Origin: Ancylostoma caninum
Lineage: Eukaryota > Nematoda > Chromadorea > Rhabditida > Ancylostomatidae
Direction of reading: 5' to 3'
DNA length: 64,000 bases
NCBI GenBank assembly: GCA_037903475.1
Contig: JBAJFG010000370.1
Coordinates: forward strand, 2,036,501 to 2,100,500
This document shows positions 35,137 to 47,290 of this stretch, piece after piece. Numbering within the stretch: position 1 is the first letter of the stretch; every line of letters begins with the position of its first letter. A program made the translations under genes and the position numbers. The notes below the pieces were generated by a model that worked only from the letters and a program-made list of their open reading frames with translations, did no database searches and was not told the DNA's origin.

Positions 35137-35206
35137 CGAGCGGGATGCGACATGGCCACCGCCCGCTCTACCGGGGCCCGCTCGCAGCCATGTCGCGTCC
35201 CGCTCG
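35137..35206. repeat. GC-rich hairpin
   Basis: CGAGCGGGATGCGACATGGC is followed, after about 30 bp, by its reverse complement with one mismatch. Preceded by related GTGCGGGTGGGTTGCGAC. Could be a small MITE or a structured RNA; no further evidence. Confidence 0.5.
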
Positions 35207-37122
35207 ATCGGACCTTTGTCTGATTATGTACAGAGTAAACGTCCCGTCGCGATTTTGCTGGTCTTCACCATTGTTCCAAATATGCCATACAAGTGCTCTT
35301 CTCTCCTCGAAATTCTCAAAAAAAAAACACGAGGTTCCACAGAAATGTGGGGTGGACTGATATAAAATTCCCATGAAACTGTTGCGTGCCATGGTGAGAG
35401 CATCAAGCATTCTTGCTAAGCAACACATGATGTAGGCTTTCCCATTTCTATTCCTTTTATTATTATACCTTTTATTTATTATTATACCTTTTATTTATTC
35501 TATTCCTTTTTCAAAACAATATCTCACGGTTTTCTACTGCTTCATTGGTTCTGTAGACCCGAATACCAAATTACCTATTCAATGACCATATTGCCCACTG
35601 CACCATGAACAGCTATGGCGAAATGGTTTTCCGCACTTCGACCATCCTTGCAGCTTAAATAGTGCAACATCTAAACTCCTACATAATGTGCGGAGTGGAA
35701 GTACATATGTGACTAAGCTCCATATGAGCCTACCAGTGGACCAGCCTCTTACTAATGGGTAAAACTGTGTTCATCAATTGCCTTTTTTACATGAAAATTG
35801 AGTAGTCATGTGTAGAAGAGGGCTTCGCTCATTCAACTTACTTACTTGGTCAACTTTATGATACTGTTCTCAACTCCTGAATAATTCCAAAATTAGGGCC
35901 TAACCCGCAACAGTGAGGAAGTAGATGTGTTTTTCGCTCTGAATGTCTTCCTCCATCACGTTGCAAGAAGCAACCATTTCGAGTTTAATAGTGCAAACAC
36001 TGGTAGCTAAATGTTGCTGATGATGATGTGGCGAGAAAGCTAAGGTGCAGGATTGCTAAAAGAGGTGACAAGATTTATTGAGATTTGCTATTATTAACGA
36101 AATATGGAGGTACGACTCTTCCAACAATTACTCACCCTCGTCCTCCTCATGAAATCAACATCAGCAACATACATCCACCAGTACTAGCATAATTAAACCT
36201 GAAATGGTCGCTTCAGCAACTCCAATTTTCAGTGTGTGAAGCTGGTCGCTGCACGCGGTAAATGTCTGTCTCTGTATTGCTAAGAACATTATTCTTATTC
36301 TTGGACTGCTGAAGAGATGTTAGCTCCAGATGATCTTTGCTGATGGTGTGAAGTTATCGATATCTGGCGTGCGGAGCAATAAATAATTCCAATGACTAGT
36401 CATGGCAAAGTGGCCGTGTACTGAAGTTGAAGAGTTACCTTGGAGGAGTTTAATCACTCTTCATCGTAATATCGCGAAAACGTATCAAACGACAGAGCGT
36501 GGGAGTGCCGAAGATGAAGACTTGCCTGTAGATGCACAAAAACTTTTGCATGACGAATCAGATAAGCCGCCTTGCAGCAGATTACGGCAAATGCGTTGAG
36601 ATTCTTTTTTCGTACGAATGCTGCTGTGCACAAGGTTGCCTCCGCTGTCCTCCGAGGCGGCATGCATATTTTTCTCCACACGATATAGTTTGGACCATAC
36701 CGGCTCTACTCAGAAGCCTTCATAATGCACATTGAAATAAAGATATTAGTTTGACTCTGGATATTATCCGGGTCAGATTTTTGTTGGATTATTTAAATCA
36801 CTCTGTTGCGATGGCGGATCAGCTCTTTTGAAAAGGCAGGAGCAATTGAAAAAAGCAGAACATCAGCTTGGAAAATCTGTTGAATTCTCTACTTACTGCA
36901 AGTCATTTAGTTTTTTTTTAGTTTTCTGTTCACATCTAATGTAATGAAGTGTTTATTCTCCTTATTATTACCATGTGTGATTAAATGGAATAATATTCGG
37001 ATGCGAAAGAAAATGAATTATTATCATTGCAACTTAGAATGCACTACCCTAAATATTAAGGCCTAGATACTGATCGGATTTTCACTTATACATTTCGTTA
37101 AGATTTCCGTAGAATGGTTGAT

Positions 37123-38704
37123 TTACACATGAGGCAGCCCATGCTTAGCCAGTTGTACTTGAGCCTCCTCGTTGAACAGGTTGCCCAAGGTGTCCCAAGC
37201 TTCTTTCTGTTCGGCAGACAGTGAGGTTCCTTTGCTTTCCAAGAAGGCCTTCCAATATCCCCAAAATTCCTGTAAATACACCTGTGAGAAGGCAGCGTTT
37301 CCGTTGAAGTAGATATTGGTGCATATTTCGATGAAGAGTGTTCATAAACCGTTCATCAACTGATGCAGCATCCGTACACTTAGATTGATAGTGAGACCCG
37401 CTTTCTGCGGAATTTTAGTTTTGTACAATTGAATGAGAGACGAAAGCGTGGTCTGGAAAAGTCAACTCACCTTCCATAGTGCAGGGTCCAGTCCCCTGGT
37501 TACATGTTTGTTAATAACTTCACCAGTGAATGCGCGAAAAACAGGTTCCTGAAAGAAGAGGAATGTAATATACCATTTGACTTGAAACAGAATACTTTAG
37601 GTTCGCTTCGTGGACACTAACGTTGTCAAATGTGTTGGCCAGAACATGAACATGAAGCAATATAGCATGCCCAAGCTTATCAAATCTGAAAAAAAAACAG
37701 ATTAAATCTACGATACTTCTTGTGCTCGTTCTCGATAATGCTCCTCTAACCTTTCACTTTTTTCTACTTCATCGGCGTTGAAGTTTTCAGCGCCTTTGTA
37801 GTACTGTCGATGTTCTGGGTATGTAGTGAAGAAGCTGCAAGGTCAGCACGAAAATTATGAACTGAAGAGCAACATAGATCTTTTACTGTTCTTACAACTT
37901 GTAGAAGTCCCTGCCATGATGCTCCTTCATTAGAGGTACATTAGCAAGTGAAGCCACGGTGTGCCTCCTCACATCGGCTGGAGCCATCGCCCTGGAATTC
38001 AAATGACTATGTATGAAGTGGAAGAAATCACCAACATACTATCATTTTCAAGAGCTCATGGTCACACTACAATGAAGCAAGCGTGAACGATGGAAGCGCA
38101 GAACACGAAAGAGAATTTTTAGTAGTTGTGAAGGAAAGTAGAATAACCAAAAAGATTCTGTACAGTAGACTTCAATGGAATTCCGTTATCCGCAGTTTCG
38201 GGAGAAACGCGATGCGAGCGCTGTTGCTAGAATCCTCCCCGCGGCAGCAAACCGTAGGATTTTTTGGTAGTAGGTGAGCTTTTTCAGTGATTCAAATTAA
38301 ATATAAATCTGTCGAGGAAATCCTGATTCGCTAATCCAACGACTATTCCAACGCGAGCGGCGCAACACCGTCACGTACTTTACGTGTCCACAAAAAGCGC
38401 ACAGGCATTGGCATTTCACATTATATAACAACAACAATAATGCATGCAACTGAATCACTGTTTTTATAACATACAGAAAACTTATGGTTAGCAAAAAGTA
38501 AAAATAGAACTTTAGCTCGTTCAACGAGCTATGTCCACTAAGAAAAACAGTGTTAAGAACTTACGAGGTTTGCGCAGCAAAGAAGCATGCTGAAAAGAAA
38601 ATCTGTATTTGATAAGGTGTACTACCAATTGAGCATCAAGGTTCAGAAGGTGCGCGCTTACCAGCAAAAAAGGCCGTCCACAACGCTGTTTGTTGGGATA
38701 GCAT
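37123..38704 (-). CDS. Secreted nematode globin G2
   Basis: Exons (minus): 38704-38662, 38589-38565, 37991-37896, 37834-37751, 37685-37622, 37548-37471, 37269-37123. Each exon has the same length as in G1, G3 and G4; the product is 178 aa. The signal peptide is MLSQQTALWTAFFAACFFAA. The B10 Tyr, E7 Leu and F8 His positions are kept. The third-exon donor is shifted (TTGTAAGA), so the codon across the junction gives Phe instead of Tyr (YKFFFTT). The C-terminal exon reads EFWGYWKAFLESKGTSLSAE and ends GLPHV. The acceptor TTTCAG lies 12 nt before the ATG. Convergent with G1, it is the most diverged of the four but has no stop, frameshift or lost splice site. Intron 2 is 573 bp, longer than in the others. 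Confidence 0.93.
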
Positions 38705-39254
38705 AGTTGAGTCGTTCTGAAAGGACTGATTTGCATAGAAAAAAGTAAGGTACGGTAAAGAATATAGAGAACGACGAATAATGCGCGACGCATACCCCAA
38801 AGAACTCATGCGCTTCGACCAAAATATAGTAAAGAACCTTCGATGTTTTGCGCTGTTGTTTTTGATGCTCCAGCCCAGGATATCTGCAAGTGGTCACACG
38901 TAAATCAGAAGCTGACCAGGCAGTGAACGGAAAAAGGTTTGATAAGTGAAGTAATTTTATAAGAAAGAAAATTGTCACACCCACCCTCATTGGATATGAT
39001 GCAGGTAAGATCTCTATGGGGTACAAACCTGGTTCCCTAATGATAAAGCTTCGTTAAGCCGAGTAGTCTAAGAGTAGTCTAAGCTGAGAGTAGGGGTGAA
39101 CATCCTATATACACTGGGGGATAGGGAGAACCGGGGACAGAAAAACCTGCTAAATTTCAAAAATCTTACTTATGAGAGCGGAATGGAGAAGAAGGTAATA
39201 CGCGAGGAGAGGTGAACAGAGGAAAGGAACTTTAGGAACGAGCTCTGATACTCA

Positions 39255-39435
39255 GCAGCGCTGTTCCTTATATACTAATCCTTCGGCTTTTAAGCATCCC
39301 ACTGTGAAGGTTGATTGATCTGGTTTAGCTTCAAAAAATTGAAAAACGACTCTCCACAGCCCAGCACATGTTGCGATCGAATTTCCGTGGTTAATTTGAA
39401 GTTGTTCCATTGCTTATGTAAATGCACGCAATATT
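39255..39435 (-). promoter_or_regulatory. Conserved upstream block of globin G2
   Basis: On the minus strand, ATTTACAT (39,424-39,417, one mismatch to the octamer) precedes TATATAAGG (39,274-39,266) by 145 bp. After the TATA-like box comes AGAGCTCGTTCCT, then GTTCCTTTCCTCTGTTCACC, shared with G3 and G4. It is 562 bp from the ATG, the shortest of the four. Confidence 0.5.
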
Positions 39436-41660
39436 TGTTTCCTTCAATTAGGCTGGAAATATGCTACAAATGATATGTTTCCTGGTAGTTTCCAATACCT
39501 TCTGAACAAAACGCTAAGTTGAATTGGATGTGATCGTACGTCGAAGTGGATATTCTGCTTCTTCTCAGCTAAACTAAAGGAGGATAGCCATCTGAGAAGA
39601 TTTCCCAGGACTGGTTGGACTTTCGAAAGAGCGCTCGTCGAACTTTTGACTCCAAATTAAAATGACGAGGGTAAAAACATTGCTAGCGCTATAAGAGGGG
39701 TGAGACGAACACAAAGAACGACATGTTTCACGGCGAGCCAGGAAAAGGCAGCGTTCATGGAAATCTTCGTGTCAGAGAAGGCTATGTAGCACTTGCGATG
39801 ATTTTCATATGTTATTCTCGGCATATAAGAAGTCGGTCACAGTCCCAGTAAGTTGCAGCGCTGGAGAATCAAGGATTCGAGATATAACAGATGGATACGC
39901 TTTACCCCTATTCCCGTACGAGTTGTCACAAAACTCCGTCCAGTTGTTTTCGTCTACAATCACTCTGTATTCCTATGGTGAAAATCTTTCCTCCATTTTA
40001 CTCCTTCATGCTCAAAATGTTTTCAAGATAGAACAACTTACAAAGGAAGGATACTTGGTGGTCTTGGTCATCCGATATGAGCTAGTAGATGCAGTTTTGT
40101 AACGCTGATTTCGAATCTGTACTCCAAATTTCCTCCGGAATTCTGTATTAAGAGTTACAGCTATTTCTTTCAGTAGAGATCTAACATAGAGCACTCATGT
40201 ATTGGCTCTAGGTTGTGCTTGGTAGCTAGTTTAGGGACTATAACTAGCTTATAGTGACTTCAAACTATAGAGTGCTTTGAGAGATAACAAGGGCATTGAT
40301 TGTGTGCTCTTGATGCAGCTGCCTTAATCCGATTTAAGGCCGCATATGAGGACCATGTTCATTATAACGTGTGAATTTGTGTTATTTCATTCTTGTCCTT
40401 TCCTCTAAGGCAGCCGCTATAGTCCTTGAGGCAGCCGCCAACATTGGCGGCAGCCGATCGCCAATGTTGGCGACCAATCGATAGGCACCAACGTCACAGT
40501 CGCCGACGACAGCGGCCGCCGCGACTCCCCGCCCACGATCGTAGCGCACCGGTGTCACAGTCGCCAGCGACGGCGACGCAGGGTGCTACAGTCCTCGAGG
40601 ACTATAGCAGCAATGTGATACAGATAGTACGGAGATTGAGAAATTGTATATGTCAAATTTGTCAAAAAAAAGTATGTCAAAATTTTGTCGAATCCACTCC
40701 CTCCTCTACTTCATGCAGTTCTAGCGGTGTGACTTCTTGTTTCTTCTTCACAGATGTGTCGGGGCGGTCCACGCTCCCGGCATTTATTCCTATTTCAGTT
40801 CTTTTTTACTCGAAAAGTGTAGGCAAACATCGAGATGCGTCAAAAAAAAATACGTGACGATGATGACAGTAGCTGTTTATAAATCTCGGCATGACTTGAA
40901 TTTCGTGTTGTTTTATGTGAGATTAATTAGCCAGTTTATTTAAAACGACCTTTCAAAGAAACTGACTACTAATCGTGCAGTTCAACATAAAACAACACGA
41001 GATGATGGCAGTGTTATCAACTTTCTTTCAACAAGCTCATCCTGACAACCGCAAGAAAATTGGGAGGATGCAGAATCTTTTTCCCTCTATGTTTCAGAAA
41101 ATTTCTATGCCTACATTGCCTACGCCTCTTTCTTTCAACCACCATATAATGTGACTTCATTGAACAGTCAGAAAACATACACGTTGAAATTTATGGAGGT
41201 TCGAAGTATCCAGCTCATAAAACTAATTTCAGAAAAAAGCCAAGCATGTGTTGGATTGACTGAGGTATGATTACAATTTTTGAGCATTTGCACGTGGTGT
41301 TGCACATAGAATGTATTGGGTTAGGCAATAAATTCATGAGGTTTTCTATGAGTATCGAAATCAAAGCTTTTCACGAACGACATCAATCACTACCCTCTTC
41401 TACTAACATTGTTAAGGATGGAGCAGCTCCTCAGTTCCATATTCGTGGAAAGCGACATTGTCTGGAAGGACTCAATTTCTGGTCCTTGGCCTCAACTCCT
41501 GAATGCAACTCTATAAAAGGCGCAGTAAAGTGAACAAAAGTGTTTGGAGAGTGCATAAGGAGCGTAGAGTATCAATAGTGGACAGCAGTAAAAGTACTTC
41601 CAATCCCAGCATCCCGAAATTTATCCAAAAGAGAGCGCGTTGTCAATGTAAAGGATCACT
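39436..41660. other. Intergenic, repeats only
   Basis: Contains a GC-rich inverted-repeat element (40,416-40,608) and a short inverted repeat with CGTGTTGTTTTATGT (about 40,907 and 40,985). Open frames such as 39,809-40,102 and 40,426-40,857 have no recognisable motif; the latter runs through the GC-rich element. Confidence 0.5.
40416..40608. mobile_element. GC-rich MITE-like element, 193 bp
   Basis: Starts GCTATAGTCCTTGAGG and ends CCTCGAGGACTATAGC, 16-bp inverted termini with two mismatches. The interior is markedly GC-rich and has nested palindromes (CGCCAACATTGGCGG, CGCCAATGTTGGCG). No coding content. I see no convincing target-site duplication, so the class is uncertain. Confidence 0.6.
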
Positions 41661-41689
41661 CTATTCTGAGTTTTTAGTTGTTTCATCAC

Positions 41690-41880
41690 GGGGTGAACTA
41701 GTTGAGCTTAGGTACTGCAGAGAGTTAATATCCATTGTGACTCTATGCTCAGAACAAACGCCAGCGGATATTCGGCTCCTTGTTCTACGAACTGCGCGTT
41801 TGTAATGAGGGGCATCGTCCTGGCCAAAGCTGACCTCTCCGAAGCAGATGTCCACTTCCATGCTGTTGCTCCAACGCTCC
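41690..41880 (-). pseudogene. Possible Tc1-like transposase fossil
   Basis: A 96-codon minus open frame (41,951-41,661) includes FGQDDAPHYKRAV, which resembles the second catalytic Asp motif of Tc1-type transposases (FQQDNAP followed by H). The residues around it match only loosely and no catalytic Glu region is evident. It could be chance. Confidence 0.25.
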
Positions 41881-42242
41881 AAAGTCCTCTGTGTGGATGC
41901 CGTTGATGTCCCTAGCCGCTTGAGCTCCATTTCATTTTCAATTGAAGTCATACAGTTGAAGATGTCAGAGATTTCCGTTCCTGTCGAATTGGAGAGTCAC
42001 ATTCCATGTCATAGTGAACAGGATAAAGCTGTATTCAAGAAATCTGTTATAATGCGTAATGAGTAAAGAAATAGCTACAAAATGATTTGTGATAGGCAAA
42101 TGGATGTAGTTCAAACCGTAACAAAAAACCAGGTTGAGTAAGCCGCACGAACTTATCACCCAACCCAGTGGAAGAACAGCATTTCAGTAATAGCCGATAA
42201 TGGACTTGACAAACCCATCTTCAACTGCATATCCGATCTGTA

Positions 42243-42520
42243 CTCAGAAACTTTGGGGCACCGGTGCGCACCCAGACGGGCATCATTGCCAGTAACGAAT
42301 TTGACCGCGGCGACGGTAAAGATCCCGGGCCGGCACCACCATCCATTGGCGACAGGAATGGCTACACAATGACCGCACAGCGCAGGAAAAGTCCACACAT
42401 GGATTATATCGCGCTCTCTTCGCAATGCGAAGTGGCGCCGTTCCAGGATTTTTACTGTCGTCATGAGTAGTTCCACTATTGGTGCCGATAAAGGCACATG
42501 TGCCCGTTTGCAGTACAATC
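42243..42520. mobile_element. Partial relative of the 358-bp MITE
   Basis: Begins TACTCAGAAACTTTGGGGCA, like the left end of the MITE at 30,617. It shares GCGCTC, AATGCGAAGTGGCGCCG and GCACATGTGCCCGTTTG with the later part of that element in the same order. The right terminus (CTGAGTA) is missing, so the copy is truncated or decayed. Confidence 0.6.
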
Positions 42521-42589
42521 ATCTCCATGGAGTTTTGGCCGAAGAATAACCAGCGAAATTAAGTAAAAAAATATCTAAGTAGTAGGGCA

Positions 42590-43050
42590 AGGCAGTCCTC
42601 ACAAATGAAAAAGGAGGAGCTGGACTCTCAAATTTCGATAAAAGGAAATATTTGCATCCGTGGAAATGAAGCAGGCTCGATTGACGAGATTCGTCAGGAA
42701 TGGAGCCTGCTTGTTTCACTGCAGAAAATCAGTGGGAATTCGAACATCTTCAGCTTTGTTCCTGACTGAGAGTTCTTCGGGACCAATTCAGCCAATCTCC
42801 AGGCTTTTCCGAGCTTTTTGAGAGGAAAACAGCCGAGGTCCATATTGAAGTCTTCGGCCAGCGTTCTCGTTGTCAAGCTTTCTTTCTTTTCCACAGGTTA
42901 CGAAAGTTCCTGAGACTCGAAATTTGATGGGCGACCTTTACCTTTTTCATCTGAAAAACTTGTATCCTATGAATATAAACAATCTTCCACCTTGGCTGTG
43001 CTTGTTCTTTCATGGTTTGTTCTTTCGCCAAAAGGTCCGCATTCCAACCT
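42590..43050 (-). pseudogene. Broken mariner-type transposase (DNA-binding part)
   Basis: On the minus strand, decayed mariner transposase N-terminal sequence can be read: FSDEKGKGRPSNFESQELS, an in-frame stop, then ESLTTRTLAEDFNMDLGC and KKLGKAWRLAELVP. The pattern GRPS, TTRxLAEDxN, LxKLGK and VP is the helix-turn-helix and linker of mariner transposases. The frame is broken by stops and probable indels, and no catalytic domain or inverted ends were found nearby. A dead relic. Confidence 0.6.
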
Positions 43051-43304
43051 AGATTTTCGATAGCACCTTTAACAGATGATGGAGGAGATTTCTTTTCGAG
43101 AATTGAGAATACCGTAGAAAAGAGTTAATTTTTATAGAGAACAGAAGTTGCTAAAAACAGCGCATTATTTATGTACCGACCTTATCTTTTTTTGGCGACT
43201 GTCACTGCTGTTCCTTGTTGCTCGTCGGTAGAACATGCTCTATCTGTCAAATTCATTAACAATTCTATTGTATCTTCCTTTTTCTCCACACGGAATCCGT
43301 ACAA

Positions 43305-43400
43305 ATATAAAAGTGAGTTCGTCTATTTGTGTGTCTGTGTGTTCGTATGCTTGTGGGTTTGTGCGTTCGTGGGTCTGTATGCTCTGTATTATGGTCTGCA
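43305..43400 (+). repeat. TG-rich low-complexity tract
   Basis: After AATATAAAAGTGAGTTCGTC comes a run of TGTGTCTGTGTGTTCG-type words. The form (TATAAAAGT then TG-rich) recalls the reverse complement of the end of the satellite-bearing element near 46,800-46,860, so it may be the end of a related element. Confidence 0.4.
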
Positions 43401-43949
43401 TAGAAATCGAGGAGAATGAACGGATTTGGACCTGATTCTGCATGCAGACCAACGTTCCAGCTGGCGTGCAGTGTGTATTATAACTACGGGACACCACTAG
43501 CTTTCCCACTCCCGGCTTTCCTAGAGAACATGCAATTTTTTCCTAGCTACCATTTTGATCAGCACCTAAAATAACCTAGGTACCCTACCTTTGAGCTCTC
43601 GGCAGCAACCTTAGATTCCTGTAACTTCATTTTTCTGCTTTTGCCTAAACTGCAGTCATGACACACCTTCGCATTCAAACAGGTTTATTGGCTGTTGAAT
43701 CAAGACCACAGAAATTGAACATTTTTGTGGGCTTTCATAGGCCATACTGATCACATGGTCTACTACTCCCCCTACTTATAAGGATTCTGAGGAAATCCGA
43801 ACCAATAAGTGTCATCCAAAACTGCCTATCTCAGTTTTTCATCCAATCATTGTTGATGGTGTCACACTCCAAATTGGTCGACAAGGATGCTCTGTGGTCC
43901 TGTCTCGCCACGAGCCGTTACGGTGGCTTCGCTTGGTGGTGATCCAAGA

Positions 43950-44497
43950 AGGCAACACTCGCCCAAAGCCAGATTATTCTCGCATTTTCTCGTGAAAAAC
44001 TGTGAACCAGTTGCTTAAATTGCTGGAACCTACTCTCAGATACTTGCTGATGTCCGGCGCAGTTGAAACAAAATGGCCACGAATCCATCAAATGTATAGG
44101 AGGAAATCTCACAGTCGATTAGGTGTCTATACCTTCCTGCAGGTACTGTGATCAGAAAAGAATTGGCTGCTTTGGTGGCTGCTTACCAGTTTTACAATTT
44201 TGGCGTTCAGAAATGTTATTGGAGTGATAACACAAAAGAGTGAAGACCTTCTGTAATAGGAACTTTTGCCAGAGTGCTGTCGCATCTTTGGGCTCGCTGC
44301 TAAATCAGATTCCACTCTCTGCCTGCTCGGATCGCTTCGTTGAAGAAGCAAATCTGAGCAGGCAGAGATGGAATCTGATTCAACAGCGCCGGGCAGCGGA
44401 AAATGCCTGAGAGTAATCACCTGCAATTTGAGCAACTGGTTCACAGCTTTTCACAAGAAAATGCGAGAATAACCCGATGTTGGGAGAGTGTTGCCAT
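43950..44497. repeat. Inverted repeat with an internal long hairpin
   Basis: Sequence at about 43,950-44,075 (TTATTCTCGCATTTTCTCGT and flanks) recurs inverted at about 44,380-44,497. Between them, 44,295-44,388 is a hairpin: two 38-nt arms (ATCAGATTCCACTCTCTGCC and on) with three to four mismatches around a short loop. No protein is evident. Possibly a decayed foldback element. Confidence 0.55.
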
Positions 44498-45904
44498 CAA
44501 GCTAATGCTCATTTTCGGAAACAATGGTTTCGGTAATCTGCGTTTTAAGTCGACAACGGCTTCCAAGAGCTCACTTAACCAACTAAAGCCACTGAATGAG
44601 TCGAAGTCCTGAGCTGAGATTCATGACCGCGCCCCCAAACCCTAGCAGCGGTTTGGGCTAGCCAACCGTGCGGCTAGTTTAGCCGGGCCAGGCTGCAGGG
44701 TGATTCACGACAATTTTAGGCGTGTGGTTGGCTAGCTAATGCTGTCGTGTTTGTGCCTGCGGACGCAGTGAGCTACAGTATACCGTAAAAGGGCCAACGT
44801 TCGTATTTTGCAGTAGTTACGCTAAGGACAGAGATTTAGAGCGAGTTTGAGGGTGTCCTAAGCATTTGTGAATGAGAGACGTACATAAATCCTTACAAAA
44901 ACAAAACTGGAACGAGATCAAAACTGTTTTGAAATCAGCGATTCAAGATGCACAAAGCAGTGCACAACCGGCAGAGGAAGGCCTTCGATGAAGTAACGTT
45001 TCCTTGTAAATGGTATTAGTAGCAAATGATCAAAGCGCAATTCCGTCCCCGTAGCAATGTATTTTTCCCTAAAATTTGCATTCAGAGATATTGGGTCTGC
45101 TGATCACGAATTCTGCACCCATTTTTCACGACAACACCTGTTATATGAGGTTCCAGTATGCTGATGCAGAAATTGCACATATGTACTGCACAGAAAATCC
45201 TTGATAGTCCCGACACTTGTTTGAAGTTAAAAGTTTTGGCGAGCGCTGCCTTCAACATATTGACAACCATGAGACCCACGGGTGGATCATACTTTGGCCT
45301 CCACCAGGAACCAAGGTATGATCCACCGGTGGATCCCACATCGGAAGTGGAGCTCTCAAAATTTTCTAAATTTTGCGAAGGTGGCTCCTTTTCATGCGCT
45401 GGATTTGAATGTGACCACAGTTTTATATCGTGACACCACTTTCAGAGTTACGTTAGGCATTCCTTATCAGCAGAAATAAAAAGGTATAAATGACAGTAAT
45501 AATATATTATTAGCCGTCAATAATGAAGATAATGATGACAATCACGAATATCATCATGCATCATCACAGTTGATGTTATTATCACCACAGTTCTCCTTAT
45601 TCATCTATGAGTGTAAAGAAAAGATAGATTGGTCGACGTTAACCAGTCATGTTTGTGTTATGCGCCACGCACTCTACTTCATCCGTGATTCGTAGATGCA
45701 CTGATTGCGTATTTGTCCTACACAGCGACTTTAGTGGGGAATCCAATATGCCAATTCAGTGCTTCATCCTCACAGACTCCTCTGGTACCCATTTACTTGG
45801 CTTGGTTGGCACGGGTGCGATCAAACCAACGACTGCATGCGTGCGCAGCGCGCTTCTTACCACTGCATCACACACGGTCGTCCATTAATATATATATACT
45901 AGCT

Positions 45905-46790
45905 GCAGTACCCGGCTTTGCTCGGGTGTTTTACTACCTTGGCTACATCACACTGCTGAGGCCAATTACTATCACCAATAAATTCATTAAAATCTCCATA
46001 ATTTTGGTGATCAGCATGTTAGCGAAGCTCAGGTGGCCCTTTCCCATCGACTTGTGGGCGAAAAGTTAGCAAAGCTATTCCGGTGACATTGAATCGATGT
46101 ATTCCTACAAATTAGTTGTCATATTCATACTCAGCTTATCGAGGAACCCCAGGAGAGATGTCTTCACCGCCTCATTGGGCGGAAGAGCCAAAAATCAATA
46201 AAATCGATAAATCGATATTTCATGCGAAATGGTTGGCATATTCGTGTTCAGCGTATGGAGAAACCCCAGTAGACATGTCTCTGTCCGTCCTTGGGCGGAA
46301 ATAGAAAGAAATCGATAAGATCGATACATCAATATTTCGTGCAAAATGGTTGTTGTATTCGTACTCAGCGTATTGAGAAACCCCAGGAGACATGTCCTCA
46401 CCGCTCCATTGGGCAAAAGAGTCGAAAATCAATAAAATCGATAAATCGATATTTCATGCGAAATGGTTGTCATATTCGTGTTCAGCGTATTGAGAAACCC
46501 CAGAAGATATGTCTTTGTCCGCCCTCGAGCGAAAATGGGAAAAATCGATAAAATCAATAAATCAATATTTCGTACAAAATGGTTATCATATTCGTATTCT
46601 GCGTATTGAGGAACCCCAGAAGACATGTTCCCACCGACCCTTGGGCAAAAATAACGAAAAATCAATAAAATCGATATAATCGATAAATCAATCAATAATC
46701 CCAGGTGCAAAGTAGCCTATAACCTCCGCCGGCCCCCAAAGAACCTACATGCAAAATTTGGTCCCGATCGGTTCACTCTCCGTGATTTCT
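45905..46790 (+). repeat. Short-hairpin leader plus five ~117-bp tandem units (copy 2)
   Basis: Opens CCCGGCTTTGCTCGGG (a short hairpin) after a TATATATA run, then a leader shared with 11,047. Five tandem units follow; their CCCAG marks lie near 46,148, 46,266, 46,382, 46,498 and 46,615. Units 1 and 3 share TTTCATGCGAAATGG and units 2 and 4 the TTTCGTGCAAAATGG form, so the array is a dimer-based higher-order repeat. After the array the element continues through AATTTGGTCCCGATCGG to CA and TA microsatellites near 46,800-46,870. Present only in the left arm. Confidence 0.8.
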
Positions 46791-46871
46791 ATTCATTACA
46801 TACATACACACACACACACATACATACAAACTTTGACTTTTATATATACAGATATATATATATATATATAT

Positions 46872-47144
46872 CAGTGGCGGACGCAGGGGAGGGGGCGGGG
46901 GGGCCCCCCCGAGAATGGGTCGCCAAATTTTCGAAATTACTTTACAATACAAATAAAAATCTTGTGTTAGTTTATTTTTAATTGTTTATTTTTATTATTA
47001 TTTTTAATATATTTTTTATTTATTGTTTATTATTATAATTAATATTATTATTAATTTTATTTTCCGTCTGGGTCCCCAAAACGGCGGAGACCCCACTTTT
47101 CTTCCCACGCCCCCCCTCCCGCCCACTTTCTGCGTCCGCCACTG
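46872..47144. mobile_element. hAT-type MITE inserted in a TA microsatellite, 273 bp
   Basis: The ends are CAGTGGCGGACGCAG and its exact reverse complement, followed by G-rich and C-rich subterminal tracts. These ends are typical of hAT elements with 8-bp target duplications; here the flanks are ATATATAT on both sides, compatible with such a duplication but not diagnostic in a TA run. The interior is AT-rich and non-coding. A decayed reversed copy is at about 58,780-58,981. Confidence 0.8.
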
Positions 47145-47201
<57 letters not shown>

Positions 47202-47290
47202 GGAATTATTTATTATTCCTAGTGTAGTATTGATAATACTTTGCAAAAATTTATTATTCCTAGTGTAGTACTGATAATACTCTGCAAATT
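47145..47290 (+). repeat. TA microsatellite and 41-bp tandem duplication
   Basis: A TA run with ACATA interruptions to about 47,200 is followed by two copies of a 41-bp unit starting TTATTATTCCTAGTGTAGTA at 47,210 and 47,251. Non-coding, left arm only. Confidence 0.75.

Larger units (their letters stand above)
32534..37122. other. Interval between convergent globins G1 and G2
   Basis: The first about 550 bp after G1 resemble the G3 downstream region (for example GAAGCAACA near 32,690 and ACTTGTATA near 33,075), so homology to the other unit continues there. Further on I see degenerate satellite-like sequence (33,830-34,150), a GC-rich hairpin (35,137-35,206), and TTTATTATTATA-type low complexity (about 35,455-35,510). 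No gene is supported. Confidence 0.5.

Noticed and set aside
46116..46710. Several 60-90-codon frames through the 117-bp array
   Set aside because: The repeat period is near a multiple of three, which keeps frames open; no start, splice or domain evidence supports a protein.
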